In this document: piece after piece, positions 32,560 to 43,614 of the stretch
Layout of the letters: each line of letters starts with the position of its first letter
Numbering within the stretch: position 1 is the stretch's first letter
Assembly (NCBI GenBank): GCA_021401465.1
Contig: JADDMT010000041.1
Coordinates: forward strand, 186,001 to 250,000
Source: Teratosphaeria epicoccoides
Lineage: Eukaryota > Ascomycota > Dothideomycetes > Mycosphaerellales > Teratosphaeriaceae
Length of the DNA stretch: 64,000 nucleotides
Direction of reading: 5' to 3'
The notes under the pieces: model-generated
The model's database searches: none
What the model was told of the DNA's origin: nothing
The model's input: the letters and a program-made list of their open reading frames with translations, nothing else
Position numbers and translations under genes: made by a program

Positions 32560-33738
32560 ATGGCGGCCGACAAGAAATACGCCTATACGACTCTGATCAC
32601 TCGCGCCTCATACCTGGCCGGCGTTATAATCCTGGCATACACGCTCAAGGAGCGAGGCTCTCAGTATCCACTCGTCGTTTATTACACCACCAATCTGAAG
32701 CCAGCTGCAGTGAAGGCATTGGCGCTAGAAGCACCAAAGCTCAATCTCATCCTCCGACCCTGCGAGCAGCTGCTGCCCCGGGATAATGTCAAAGTGCATC
32801 TGATTGCGGAGCGTTTCGCGGACACATGGACCAAGCTACGAGTCTTCGACGAAGCCGTCTTCGGCTATGATGCTGTCTGTTATCTGGACGCGGATATGGC
32901 CATCTTCAAGAACATGGACGCTGTCTTCTCCTATGCCGAAAATCTTCCATCAGACTGGATCGCAGCAAACCATGCCTGTGTTTGTAATTTAGATAAAGAT
33001 GCCTGGGCGCCAGAAAACTGGACAAGGGAAAATTGTGCATATACTCCGCTCCGGCATCCTGAGGCATTATTGAAGCCTACTCAGCCCACGCCACAAAGTA
33101 GAGGGACCTATCATTTGTTGAACAGCGGCATGTTCCTATATCATCCCTCTGAAAAGCTGTGGAATGATATAATCAAGTTCTTCAACGAGAGCGAGAAGCT
33201 TGGGACCTACAAATTCCCGGATCAGGATTTCTTGGCCGACTTCTTCCGAAATCGATGGCGAGGTCTAGGCTGGCAGTATAATGCCCTGAAGACAATGCGG
33301 TATTGGCACAAGAATATCTGGAGAGACGATGAGGTCGTGTGCCTGCACTACATTGTCGATAAGCCATGGGCAGCTCGAGTCAATGCTGATGGCACTGCCG
33401 GTTTCAAAGGGGAGGATGGGGTGACGCATGGGTGGTGGTGGGATGAGTACGGAGACTGGGTACAGGCGCGAAAGTCGGTTGGCGATGATGAAGTATCAGA
33501 GCTTGTTGGGAAGCATGTGGGGAGGGAGGATGGAGTTGTGAGTAATGACCCTGACATGAGGGCCATCGCAGCGACAACCGCGCAGAGCTTTGCGGGAAAT
33601 AAGGCGCCCAAGGATGGTGAGGTGCACGTGAATGGGCACCAGCAGGCTAGCTATCATCCGATGGAGAAGAAGCCACTGGGTGAGCGTGGGCACGGGCCAG
33701 TCGTACATCCGAAGGGGAGCAGTCAGATGCGGCCGTGA
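32560..33738 (+). CDS. Glycosyltransferase family 8 protein (glycogenin / galactinol synthase-like)
   Basis: Nucleotide-sugar-dependent retaining glycosyltransferase. The 392-residue single exon starts MAADKKYAYTTLITRASYLA at the ATG at 32560; the longer frame upstream begins with TTG and is Cys-rich leader translation. The metal-binding DxD motif is in YLDADMAIF. The conserved LNSGMFLYHPSEKLW and FPDQDFLADFF follow. The HYIVDKPW block near residue 268 is the usual His-containing motif of this family. No signal peptide or transmembrane segment is seen, so a cytosolic enzyme is likely. The acceptor cannot be read from sequence: glycogenin-type self-glucosylation or inositol galactosylation are possible. 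The hydrophilic His/Lys-rich tail after about residue 310 is variable in such proteins. Confidence 0.88.
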   Translation: MAADKKYAYTTLITRASYLAGVIILAYTLKERGSQYPLVVYYTTNLKPAAVKALALEAPKLNLILRPCEQLLPRDNVKVHLIAERFADTWTKLRVFDEAVFGYDAVCYLDADMAIFKNMDAVFSYAENLPSDWIAANHACVCNLDKDAWAPENWTRENCAYTPLRHPEALLKPTQPTPQSRGTYHLLNSGMFLYHPSEKLWNDIIKFFNESEKLGTYKFPDQDFLADFFRNRWRGLGWQYNALKTMRYWHKNIWRDDEVVCLHYIVDKPWAARVNADGTAGFKGEDGVTHGWWWDEYGDWVQARKSVGDDEVSELVGKHVGREDGVVSNDPDMRAIAATTAQSFAGNKAPKDGEVHVNGHQQASYHPMEKKPLGERGHGPVVHPKGSSQMRP

Positions 33739-33950
33739 TTAATGTTCAGCCTGGCAACGCATATGAATCAGCGACAGTTTATGAGCTACAGACGGAAAAA
33801 ACAAAGACCTTCCGGAGATTCGTCGTTGGCACTGGGCGATTTGTATTAAACCAAGTTTAAATCCAATGACCTTGGCCTTCTGTGCGCCCGTGTAAGATCA
33901 TCAGCTTATACTTTGTGCATCGCCGTTTATTACCTCTCAGCAATCCCCCC

Positions 33951-34334
33951 CTACCGGTTCAATTCGTCGCGATTGCTGGCGGGGAGGTACTTATTCCCGA
34001 CCGTTAAGTAGCTCCCCAATGCGGTCTTGCCATGCTCGTCGTTCACGAAGATACCTGGCCCTGCGCGGAATTGCTCATTGGTCCGCCCATTGCTTCCCAA
34101 GCGCCGTGCATATCTGCCGTCTATCCCATTGCTGTAGATACGATAGGGCGGCTGGCAGTACGCTGCGCGAGCTCCATCTGTTGCATGAGAGTTTACCGCT
34201 TGTTCCGGCGCGTTCATCGACGGGACAGGCGATGCAGGGCTGGTTGCTTCCAAGTAGGCTCGAAGGAGTGAGCCTTGGCCTTGGAATCCGAGAGCAGATT
34301 GTGTGAGATCTGGTTTGGACGACGGGCAGCCCAT
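33951..34334 (-). CDS. Possible small acylated protein (MGC N-terminus)
   Basis: A 127-codon frame from a true ATG. The protein starts MGCPSSKPD, a textbook N-myristoylation plus palmitoylation signal (Gly2, Cys3, Ser at position 6). The rest is hydrophilic, rich in Ala/Ser/Arg/Asn, with no recognised domain (it contains CQPPYRIYSNGIDGRYARR). It lies between the GT8 gene and the 3' end of the glutathione synthetase gene. I do not recognise a family. The motif could be chance, so this is a candidate only. Confidence 0.32.
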   Translation of the reverse strand: MGCPSSKPDLTQSALGFQGQGSLLRAYLEATSPASPVPSMNAPEQAVNSHATDGARAAYCQPPYRIYSNGIDGRYARRLGSNGRTNEQFRAGPGIFVNDEHGKTALGSYLTVGNKYLPASNRDELNR

Positions 34335-34713
34335 TGCGAGTGTGACAATGAGGAGTTTGGTGTGGTTGAGTCCCCGGGGGGAGGGCTCGTGTGGGGGGCA
34401 GCAGAGCAGCTCTAGGACTACCACGAGGCCTGGCAGTCACTGCGTAGTGTTCGTAAACAGGACATGTTGACGGCTTTCAAATGCCAGGTGACACTGCTGG
34501 ACTGCAGCGACTGTGCAGTAGTTGATATCCGTCCATTGGGTCAACAATGTTTCGGACAGATTTGATCACGTTAAAAGCAACCTGATCATGCCAGTAGTGA
34601 TCTGACTCCACCAGCACTGACTTGGCGTCTTTGAACTTGGATCGTGACTGATGTCTATCTTCGATAAGACAGTGAGATCAATGGTTGATAGGCTTGTGCT
34701 GGTCTGGAACATC

Positions 34714-36456
34714 TTACAGATCGATCAGGCAGACAGAGTCAACACTCCCAAACCCAGCAGCCACGCCTCCTTCTTCGCTGCTGTCGCCCTTCGTCCGCAA
34801 GAGATACCCTGCCTCGAAATTCTCCTTCACCTCTCTGTCACCGTCGTTGCTATTCCTCCAGAGACAAGCACCGTACACTCCGAGTTCGCAGATGACACCA
34901 CCCTTTTGCATCTCGCCGTTCCGAAAGATGACATTCTGCTGTGCCGGTGGCTCAATCATCTCCATCAGAATATGTGCCGGCCAGTGGCCCTCCGGCAGAT
35001 GTTCAAGAAAGCCTGGAATATTCTTCCGGTATACATTATTGCCGCCGCCTTCTCTCTGCGGTTTGAGAACATATCTCGCGGCGGTCTCTGGATTTGTGGC
35101 GAGTTGTCGAGCTTCTTGACCCGCTTCACTCTGATCAAGTGGGTATATCGGAGCGAAGGTCCTCAGAACTTGCTCGCTTTGTGCATCATCTGGTAGGAAA
35201 CGCTTCAGGTGTGATGAGTGAGGCGTGGCAAGCACTTGCTGCACCTTTTTGGTGCCTGCGAGCTGAAGCAGCACGCTTGGGCATTTAATTGCTGCGCTGC
35301 GTTCAATATGCAGCCTTGCTTCCCATGCCTTGGCGCCGTGGTACTCAGTCGGCGCATAGCCAGCTCTGAAGTAGACCAGGCTGACTTCGAAATGCTGATT
35401 GGGCAGGTGCGGTGGCGTGTATATGAGCTTCCGCTTGCTGTCGAGCTGAGTTTCCTCCAGCACATTGTCAAATGTGAGGCGAAAGACCTCTACGCCATAG
35501 TTCTCGCTCAACGCGAACTCAACGTGTTTCTGATCAAAGACGTTACGCTCGTTGGCCTGAACGAGGAAGATGACGCAGGTAGGGTGACCAGTGCTCGAAA
35601 GCCCATAGGCTTGGTGAGCTGCGGCCATACCTCTTGCGAGATCATGTGCGGAGCTGCTCTGCTGTAAGGATTGGTCCTTGAGCAGAGACACAATTTGTTC
35701 TGGATATGCACGCTTCTTCAGGAGATGCTTGTGCAAAGCAGACACTTGTGTTGAGAGGCCACCGAAAGAGGAGGCGATGGTGTTGAACTCGACTTGTTTG
35801 ACGGAGAGTGGCGTCGCGGGATTCGACGTATCGACGTGCACCATGTAGTCTGAACGAAAGAGACCCAAATTGAGAGGCTTTGTCGAAGGTCAGGATAGAA
35901 TCATGTAGAGGCATGACATGAAGACGCACCTGGATGTAGCCTTCCATCTTCACGGCCAAATGAACCCTCCATAGCTCTGCTATAAAATCATCAATCTCGA
36001 TCAGTCTGACATGTAGATGTCAGCCAACTGATTGGGACTCCTGCGCAGCAGCTTCTAAAATGAAATGCCAAGTGAACCATGACAGGAGAGAAAGCGAAGT
36101 GAGAGGAGAGCTATCACGAGATTATAGTTGCCATTGCAGCAGTCGTGGACAGAAGACACATGAAGCAATACCTACTCTTCGACCACACCACCCAGCCATT
36201 TCTCATCGCTGGCTATGGCGGAGTAGAGCTCGTTGTAGGACACGGCCACGCTCCTGGCCTGCTCGAAGCATACTCTCGGGAAGAGGCTGGGGAACAGCGT
36301 CACGGGCGCTGTGATTGCTTGGGATCCTGATGGGCTTTCTGGAGCCCTCACTGCAAGTCCATGGCTGATCGACCAGTCCTTCAGGGTGGAGAGCAGGTAT
36401 TCCTGCTGCTGTTCGTTCAGGCTTGGTGGATATTCTGGATATCCTGGAACGGCCAT
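34714..36456 (-). CDS. GSH2: Glutathione synthetase, 3 exons
   Basis: ATP-grasp enzyme that joins gamma-glutamylcysteine and glycine in the second step of glutathione synthesis, in the cytosol. Exons are 36176-36456, 35930-36005 and 34714-35877 (506 residues; yeast 491). Exon 1 has PVTLFPSLFPRVCFEQA and YNELYSAI. The 25-codon middle exon gives LIEIDDFIAELWRVHLAVK. Exon 3 opens PLNLGLFRSDYMVH and carries VEFNTIASSFGGL, LKPQREGGGNN (Gly-rich ATP loop) and MEMIEPP. The C-terminus has GFGSVDSV. Introns are 170 and 52 nt, and both junctions match the family alignment exactly; the first donor is GTAGGT. The longer upstream start is TTG, so the ATG at 36456 is used. It is head to head with the SNF2 gene. 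Confidence 0.95.
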
Positions 36457-37677
36457 CTTACTCAAATCTGGTCCGAGACCGTCTTCCCGTGCTCGGAGGA
36501 CTCGACTGCTGAGTTACGGCAAGACGCAAGTTCCAGGTCAACGCTGCTGGACTGCGTTGTGTTCGGCTTGCCGTGATCGGCGCCGAACGTGGGTCCGGTC
36601 TTTCAATGCTGACGCCTGACTGTCGACTTCCTGACCATATGCAGCGCTTGACTGGTCAAAGATCGAATGTCATTAGCTTGTGATGCGTCAATGTCTGCAC
36701 CGGTTCCATGTCAGCATTGACGAGTGGACGGCATCCTAGTTACGGGGGGCACCGCACAAGGCTGTCCGGCGCACACCGGGAGGCTTCCAAGGTTCCTCCA
36801 CTGACTACAAACTCAACCTACAACCTCCACAGTCCTCGACATTCGAGACATTGGACCACGTCTAGGCCGAGTTGGCTTACTGGTCTATCTAATAGCGCTC
36901 GCACGACGCACATCTAGCATCGCGTGCCCAAGCGTTTGATCTAGCATACTGCTGCCCAGTCACCCTCCCCGGACACGTTGAGACGTGCTGTTCGAACGCC
37001 TTCAGTCTGTATCATTCGCCGCCAATGGTGCTCAGGCCTACTTTGCAAGAGCTGCAGTGTATTCACGAATGGAGCAATGATCACAAGAGAAGGATCGCAA
37101 TCGTGCACGACTGAGGCTCCGGGCGGGAGGGTCGTTTGCGCCCTGCAGTCTGCAGTTTGGCGGCCCAGATTGTCTCAGCACCCAAGGTGAGCAGTTCGTC
37201 GCTTCTCATGTCGCATCTGTCTACGACTTGCATCGTCCTCGTTCGAGCAACGTCCCTCCGACCTTCACTGTCCTTCCCCTGACCCTCGCACCTGCCATCT
37301 TCGCTCGCATTGGTCCGTGCACGAGCGTTCTGGTGACATCTAGGCGTACCCCGAATCTGCACCTCGACATCAGCATCACACTCGTTGGCGACTGCTCAAG
37401 CTGAACGATCATCTGCCTGCTGCATGAGGCCCGGTCTGCAGCGAGTTCCATTTCGCGACCAGCACGGCCGATTCTCGCAGCAGCATCACTTCTGACACAA
37501 TACCAGCAAGTGCGAGCTCCATCTACCATCGCTCATCAACGCCTCCTGCTTCTCTGTCCACCGCGGAGGCAGCTCTAAATTGGTCTACTGATCGGTCACG
37601 TGAACGCGCGCTCCAGCGCGCAAGTGGGGCAGGCTTCTTCTGCCTACCTGGAGAGGGCAAGAACCGAAGTCGTCGAA
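36457..37677. promoter_or_regulatory. Divergent upstream region of GSH2 and SNF2 genes
   Basis: About 1.2 kb between start codons. The proximal part (36590-36735) is a TTGAC/GTCAA-rich island. The distal part is C-rich and could hold an untranslated exon of the SNF2 gene. No protein gene is supportable. Confidence 0.35.
36590..36735. repeat. TTGAC/GTCAA-rich island
   Basis: TGCTGACGCCTGACTGTCGAC, CTTGACTGGTCAA, GCGTCAATG and CATTGACGAG occur within 145 bases. CTTGACTGGTCAA is a near-palindrome. Confidence 0.5.
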
Positions 37678-40600
37678 ATGCGTAGAAGCATGGCGACACC
37701 CCCGACAGGGACCGCAACCATGGATCCGGATCCATGGACGTGGGACACCGCTGCTGTCCAACAGTTCTTCCGCGGAGACGCGATTGCCTACATGAAAAGA
37801 CGCCCTGGCACACAAATCCCTCCCATGGCATTCATTCAGAAGCTTGGAGACATGGAAGTCGACGGCCCGTCACTGATGGACATGATGACGCCGACATTGT
37901 TGCGGGAAGAATTCGGGATCAACGGGTTCCGTCAAAGGGCAGCTGTAATGTATTGCGTTGAGCTCCTGCAGAAGAAGTCCAGGGGGTTCGAGACTCGGTT
38001 TGATAGTCCGCAACCTCAAACGCCACGATCACTACCTCCAACGCCTGTGGTGCCACAAGCGATCCTTGCGCCTCCATCTGCAGGCGTTGGTGCGAACGTG
38101 CGCGCAGGTGAGGAACAGACCGAGGACGAACGTGGTCGAAAGCGCCGGAAGCTGGACTTGGTCCAACCACAACTTCCAATCACTGAGAGCAGCAAGCCAA
38201 GGCCCGATCTTGCTGCTTTCCTGCCTGACACCGCCCTACCAGTTGATCAGATTTTCTTCGGCGCAACACTACTTGGACGACAAGTGCAAGACCTACAACC
38301 TACTGGCAAAGTCGTCTTCCAGGACGAAGATGCTGAAAAGGCCGAATACAATTTTGGCTTTACTTATCAGCCATGCTCGCACGGGCAGTCCGAATACGCC
38401 TTCAGACGCCTGCGTCACTTCCTGCACAGTGATTTGGAGAATGTGGATGTGCGTCGGCATGATCGAGAAGCAATAGCTATCATGCCATACCCTGAAAAAT
38501 TGGCCCTGGATGCGGTGTCTGCTCTTGTGATACAAGTCAGCCATGCAAATGGACAAGAATTTGTTTCCGTCCGTGAACGAGCCGCTGTCGTACGTGCAGC
38601 TGGGACTGACGAATCTCCGCTTGCTCGCGAAGACGTTGATGCCAATGAGGAGGGTATCCTGGCACGTTGGAAACACACTTCGAGCGACAAGATCCTTGAT
38701 GACTCTGACGAGGGTGAAGCGAGCCTATCTGTGCCAGGGGATGGCGAGGGAGACCTGGACAGCGACGACCGGTCTGGGAGCGAGTCAGAAGCTGAGGAGG
38801 TTGAAGATGAGGGCGTTGCCAGATCGCGTGTCTCCGAAATCATCGACTCGGAAATTGAGAAGATCGTGACGAAATGGCACGAAAGTAAGTTACCTCACCT
38901 CGAAGAGAAGAAGGCGTGGGCCGTCTGGAAGGGGACCAAGCAGAGCCGTACGCTGCGCGACAGCAAGATCGCGGAAGCGCAAGCGCGTGTCCGTCACTTG
39001 ACGAAGCGTCTTGATGACCAACGTCAGGCTTGCGAGGCCGACGAGTGGATGTCAGACGAAGCTTTGAGGCAGGTATGCAAGAATCTTCATGCTACAGTTG
39101 AGGATCGCGAGCTACTCCAGTGGAAAATCTCAGTATGGCAGCGCAGGAAGGAGCCAGCTCGCACGGTCAATCACCGCGACACAAGGTCATCTCGCCGGGA
39201 GCACGGCACCACCACGACTGGTCAGCGCCCACACAGCTTTGTGGTACACGCGGACGATCGCATGAGCGTGGAGCCCACAACTCCAACTGATCTCCATCAT
39301 ACTGCTCCGTCGCTTCATGCGGAAGATGGTGACGACAAAATGGACGATCATGCATCAGAGCCTGAGCGTGAGGACTTTCATACACCGGAGGGCACGCCTT
39401 CGCCAGGGGACTTCATCGTCTCGGACAGTCGTATGCCCGACGATGGGGCCGGCCACTCCTCACCGTTTCTGAGGTCTGGTTGGGTGGCGCCTATTCCTTT
39501 GACTAGTTCTCCTCCGACGGCTGCTCGTTCCAGGATGAAGCAGGAAGGCAAGGGCACGCAAGCTCTCCGCAGATTGGTAGATGGCATCTCATCAGACATC
39601 AAGTCTCAATCCGAGTCAGGTTTATCGCCACTGAGCAGCTTCATGAAATTAAAGCCGTCGCAAGCACCGCCCGCACCTTCGGCAACACCGACCCGCTCTT
39701 CTCGCCCAGGTGGGATCAGCACGCAGCCCATTACGATATCATCTAGTGACGCAGAGCCTGACCGCGCATCTTCTCCTGAGCCAGCGCTGGGCAAGAACAA
39801 GAAGGGAAAGGGAAAGGTAAAGACCGGATCGAGAGACTTAATGAATGGCACGGCGAACAGGAACCTACCACCCCATTTTGACCCAGAGCCTCACCATGCT
39901 ACCGGCGACGACGTTGATTCGTGGGACTTCAAGACGCTTAAGCAGCAGAACGATCGTCAACGCGTCCTCATCAAGCTTCTCAAGCAGGCTGGGCCTGAGC
40001 GGCGACAGAGCCTCCACAATACGCTTGGCAGGGTCGGATACCCTCCAGATCAGTTGAGGCGGCTGCAAGTTACTATACGAACGATAAAGTCAGACGATCA
40101 GGACAACTCAATTGGCCGTGACAACGGCCCTACCGATGACATGCTTTGGTGCGCTCGACTCGCAATGGCCTGGTACGTGCCCGCAGAGTCTGAGAGCGCG
40201 GATCTGCCATGGATGGAACTGGGACAGGACGACTCCCAATTGAGAGTGTTCCTTGGTTTCTTGAATAAATTCCTCATGCAGAAGGAAGACAAGCTGTTCC
40301 AAAACAAGCCGAGACCAAGCAATCAAGCCATACTACTCGTTTCTTCCGACGATGAAGAAGTTCAAAAAGCCCGAGACAGCCCTCACAAGAAGAGGAAACG
40401 TCAAGTCAAGCAAAGTCACAGTGCCCTGATGGCCAGAGAACGAGCACGTGCTCGTCACGACCAGTTTGCCCAGCAGGTCGAGTCTTCAGAAGCCATTTCC
40501 TCGCAGATTGAGGCTCGTGCTGCGTTTGGCCCTTCGCACTCGTCCTTTAGGATCAACCCGCACTACAAGAAGAATAAGAGCGATGACGGTGACATTGCTC

Positions 40601-42981
40601 CGCCACCGATATACATCAATCCAAATATCGCGAAACACATGAAGCCTCACCAGGTGGAGGGCGTCCAGTTCATGTGGCGAGAAGTCACCGCTGCAGGAGA
40701 AGAAGGCGGTCAAGGATGCTTGCTTGCCCACACGATGGGCCTGGGCAAGACAATGCAGAGCATTGCATTACTGGCCGCCATTGTCGAAGCGTCCGAATCT
40801 TCAGATCGGGAGATTCGAATGCAATTACCCGCGAACCTTCGCCCTCGCGAAGTAGGCAGCGGAAAGAATAAGCGACAGCTGCGACTGATGATTTTATGTC
40901 CCCCTGCTCTAATCACGAATTGGCGTAACGAGATTGAGAAGTGGGCTGGATCTGCGCTCGGTTCTATCTTCGTGGTAGAGGCTGCATCCAAGTCGAAGCA
41001 AAGGCAAGACCTAGAGGATTGGCACCGTGTAGGTGGAGTACTGATTATCGGCAATGCGGTATTTCGGAACTTCTTCAAAGCCAAGAAGAATGAGAGCGAA
41101 GCCAGTGCGGCCGAACGTCTTGCCCAGAACGAGAAGCTGCTTTTCAAGGGTCCGGACGTGGTCGTCGCAGATGAGGTCCACAGCTTCAAGAACACAAGCG
41201 CAGCCATATCCAAAGCTGTCAATCGCATCGAGACGCACACTCGGATAGGGCTTACCGGAACTCCAATGAGCAACGATGTGTCTGAGATTTATTCTTTGGT
41301 AAATTGGGCTGCACCAGACTTCCTGGGCGACCCTGTTGAGTTCAGGGCCAAGTTTCAAGAGCCAATCGAGGCTGGCATGTATGGGGACAGCTCTCGCTAC
41401 GAGATTCGGAAGAGCATCATGAAGTTGAAAGTGCTGCACCACGAGATTCAGCCGAAGGTTCATCGTGCAGATATCACCGTCTTGAAAGGCTCGCTCAAAC
41501 CCAAGACAGAGTTTGTGATCACTGTGCCACTCACGTCGGTACAGACAGAGGCGTACAAGCGTTACGTCGATGCTCTAGTGGGTGGCGGTCGCAACGAGAG
41601 AGCTTCCCAGGTCGCCATATTCGGCTGGCTTGCAGTGCTGATGTTACTGACGAATCATCCATCTGCGTTCATGCGTAAGCTGCTCGCACCATCGCCCGCC
41701 AAGAAGAAAGGCAAAGGCAAGAAGTCTTTCGCAGAGGAGGGTGAGCTTAGCCGCGACCCTTCGCCGGGCAACGCCGTTGTTAGTCGCGAGGTTGCTCTGG
41801 AGGAGGGAATTGACAGGGACGCATTGAAGGCATTCGGCGACGAAGACGCACGCACATTAGGTTTCTCTGATGAGCAAATCCGACAAATCATTGGCGACAT
41901 GGAGGAAAGCCTCGACCCTAGGCTTTCAGCCAAAGTGTCCATTCTGATGGACATTTTGAGGCTGTCGGATGAGTGCGGAGACCAAGTGCTCTTGTTCTCC
42001 CACAGCATTCCAACGCTGAATTTCCTGCAACAGTTGTTCATCGATCAAGGCATCAAGCATGGTCGGCTCGACGGCACAACCGCAATGAAGGACCGCACGC
42101 CCTTGATCAACAACTTCAACGACAAGCACTTTAACGTACTGCTTATCTCGACGCGCGCTGGAGGCACGGGCTTGAACATACAGGGCGCAAATCGTGTGGT
42201 CATCTTCGACTTTAGCTTCAATCCTTCTTGGGAACTGCAGGCGGTTGGTCGAGCTTATCGCTTCGGCCAAAAGAAGCCTGTGTTCGTGTATCGATTCGTG
42301 GCGGGTGGAACATTTGAAACAAATTTGTACAACAAACAGATGTTCAAAACCGATCTTGCGAATCGCGTGGTGGACAAAAAGAACACGCGTCGCAACGCGC
42401 AGAGAAACACCAGAGAGTATTTGTTTCCGCCAAAGCCGGTGCCCCAAGACGACTTGCTTCAGTGGTTAGGCAAAGATCCCAATGTGCTGGATCGGTTGCT
42501 CCCGATGCATGGTTTTGGTGAACGAGGCCAAGTTGACACCTTGATGCGTTCCATACAAACAATGGAGGTCCTGCAGCAGGAGGGCGAAGATGACCCACTA
42601 GATGATGATGAACAGAGGATCGTGAACGAGGAAATCGAGGCAGCCAGGACGATAGGTCGTGGTGCTGGCGGTCCCAGGAGGAAGACGGCCGACGCGTTGG
42701 GTGGCGGTCCCGCTTCCACTGCTCCGAGCACGTCTGCTGCTCGGAGCGCACCGCATGCTAGGAGCATGATGCCGCCACCTGTATCTCATGGCTTACCGAT
42801 GGCGCCTCTGCACCTCCCAGCTGCACCTGGCTCTGAGGCACAGACTTCTAGTGGACCGTCATCGACTGCTCCACAGCCTGCGGCAAGATCGACCTTGGCA
42901 CCTGGCCAGAACATACCAAACGGGCTGCCGTTCATCTCGCAGTCCTCCTTCAACCAATCTGGGCGCCCTCGCGGGCAATAG
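37678..42981 (+). CDS. SNF2-family chromatin remodelling ATPase with SAM domain (ATRX/ARIP4-like)
   Basis: Large nuclear DNA translocase of the Rad54-like SNF2 branch. The 1767-residue single exon is read from the ATG at 37678; the frame is open further 5' from a GTG. A SAM/pointed-type domain lies at about residues 15-85 (PDPWTWDTAAVQQFFRGDA). Long disordered acidic and Ser/Pro-rich segments precede the motor. Walker A is HTMGLGKTMQ near 1016. Walker B reads DEVH near 1163, where many relatives have DEGH or DEAH. LTGTPMSNDVSEIYSLVNW is motif III. The C-terminal lobe (about 1460-1531) has STRAGGTGLNIQGANRVV and QAVGRAYRFGQKK. SAM plus ARIP4-like motor is common in filamentous fungi. The biological role here is unknown; heterochromatin or recombination functions are family-based guesses. 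Confidence 0.92.
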   Translation: MRRSMATPPTGTATMDPDPWTWDTAAVQQFFRGDAIAYMKRRPGTQIPPMAFIQKLGDMEVDGPSLMDMMTPTLLREEFGINGFRQRAAVMYCVELLQKKSRGFETRFDSPQPQTPRSLPPTPVVPQAILAPPSAGVGANVRAGEEQTEDERGRKRRKLDLVQPQLPITESSKPRPDLAAFLPDTALPVDQIFFGATLLGRQVQDLQPTGKVVFQDEDAEKAEYNFGFTYQPCSHGQSEYAFRRLRHFLHSDLENVDVRRHDREAIAIMPYPEKLALDAVSALVIQVSHANGQEFVSVRERAAVVRAAGTDESPLAREDVDANEEGILARWKHTSSDKILDDSDEGEASLSVPGDGEGDLDSDDRSGSESEAEEVEDEGVARSRVSEIIDSEIEKIVTKWHESKLPHLEEKKAWAVWKGTKQSRTLRDSKIAEAQARVRHLTKRLDDQRQACEADEWMSDEALRQVCKNLHATVEDRELLQWKISVWQRRKEPARTVNHRDTRSSRREHGTTTTGQRPHSFVVHADDRMSVEPTTPTDLHHTAPSLHAEDGDDKMDDHASEPEREDFHTPEGTPSPGDFIVSDSRMPDDGAGHSSPFLRSGWVAPIPLTSSPPTAARSRMKQEGKGTQALRRLVDGISSDIKSQSESGLSPLSSFMKLKPSQAPPAPSATPTRSSRPGGISTQPITISSSDAEPDRASSPEPALGKNKKGKGKVKTGSRDLMNGTANRNLPPHFDPEPHHATGDDVDSWDFKTLKQQNDRQRVLIKLLKQAGPERRQSLHNTLGRVGYPPDQLRRLQVTIRTIKSDDQDNSIGRDNGPTDDMLWCARLAMAWYVPAESESADLPWMELGQDDSQLRVFLGFLNKFLMQKEDKLFQNKPRPSNQAILLVSSDDEEVQKARDSPHKKRKRQVKQSHSALMARERARARHDQFAQQVESSEAISSQIEARAAFGPSHSSFRINPHYKKNKSDDGDIAPPPIYINPNIAKHMKPHQVEGVQFMWREVTAAGEEGGQGCLLAHTMGLGKTMQSIALLAAIVEASESSDREIRMQLPANLRPREVGSGKNKRQLRLMILCPPALITNWRNEIEKWAGSALGSIFVVEAASKSKQRQDLEDWHRVGGVLIIGNAVFRNFFKAKKNESEASAAERLAQNEKLLFKGPDVVVADEVHSFKNTSAAISKAVNRIETHTRIGLTGTPMSNDVSEIYSLVNWAAPDFLGDPVEFRAKFQEPIEAGMYGDSSRYEIRKSIMKLKVLHHEIQPKVHRADITVLKGSLKPKTEFVITVPLTSVQTEAYKRYVDALVGGGRNERASQVAIFGWLAVLMLLTNHPSAFMRKLLAPSPAKKKGKGKKSFAEEGELSRDPSPGNAVVSREVALEEGIDRDALKAFGDEDARTLGFSDEQIRQIIGDMEESLDPRLSAKVSILMDILRLSDECGDQVLLFSHSIPTLNFLQQLFIDQGIKHGRLDGTTAMKDRTPLINNFNDKHFNVLLISTRAGGTGLNIQGANRVVIFDFSFNPSWELQAVGRAYRFGQKKPVFVYRFVAGGTFETNLYNKQMFKTDLANRVVDKKNTRRNAQRNTREYLFPPKPVPQDDLLQWLGKDPNVLDRLLPMHGFGERGQVDTLMRSIQTMEVLQQEGEDDPLDDDEQRIVNEEIEAARTIGRGAGGPRRKTADALGGGPASTAPSTSAARSAPHARSMMPPPVSHGLPMAPLHLPAAPGSEAQTSSGPSSTAPQPAARSTLAPGQNIPNGLPFISQSSFNQSGRPRGQ

Positions 42982-43614
42982 AAAGACTTCGAGCAACGAG
43001 CGTTTAAGAGACTAGGTCATCGAGGAGGCAAGCTGGTCATCGAGGTGTCTCGGCCGCAGTCGGTCGCAGCCGACTAGACAAAGAGACAGCTATGGAGAGT
43101 TTGCTCGGCAGTGTTACAGAGCTACGTGGGATCGCTTTGGCGTTGAGACATGGTTGCTTTTACATAGATACCCTACGAGCGTTTGCTGTTGATTGCGACA
43201 GCAATGTCTGATCTCCACCGACATGGGCAACAGTGACGATATAGTATGGCGAAAGCCATGAGTTGTCACATATCCACAGGATTCCAATAACCAAACAGTC
43301 GTACCATTGGAAGCCAAGTCAGCGTGTGATGCAGTAGATCATTTCATCTGAGCAACCAATGTAGAGTGTTCAAGCAGGTAGTAAAGGGTGCCAACAAGCA
43401 TCCTAACGTACCAATACAGCAGTCAGTGGTGGTTACTAGCCGTCAAATGTTGTATGAGCTAGGCGCTTCGTTGATTGTCTCTCTCTGCAGACTTGTATTC
43501 AGGGGCCATGATCCGGTCTCATGCATGGCCGAATGCTACCTGGCTTGGTTGGCCATCAACCCATCATGACAAAATTCACCAAAGACATCCTTGTGCGGCG
43601 ATATGATCCCACTC
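42982..43614. other. Intergenic region between convergent genes
   Basis: About 630 bases between the SNF2 stop and the ORC6 stop. Short frames only; nothing supportable. Confidence 0.4.
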
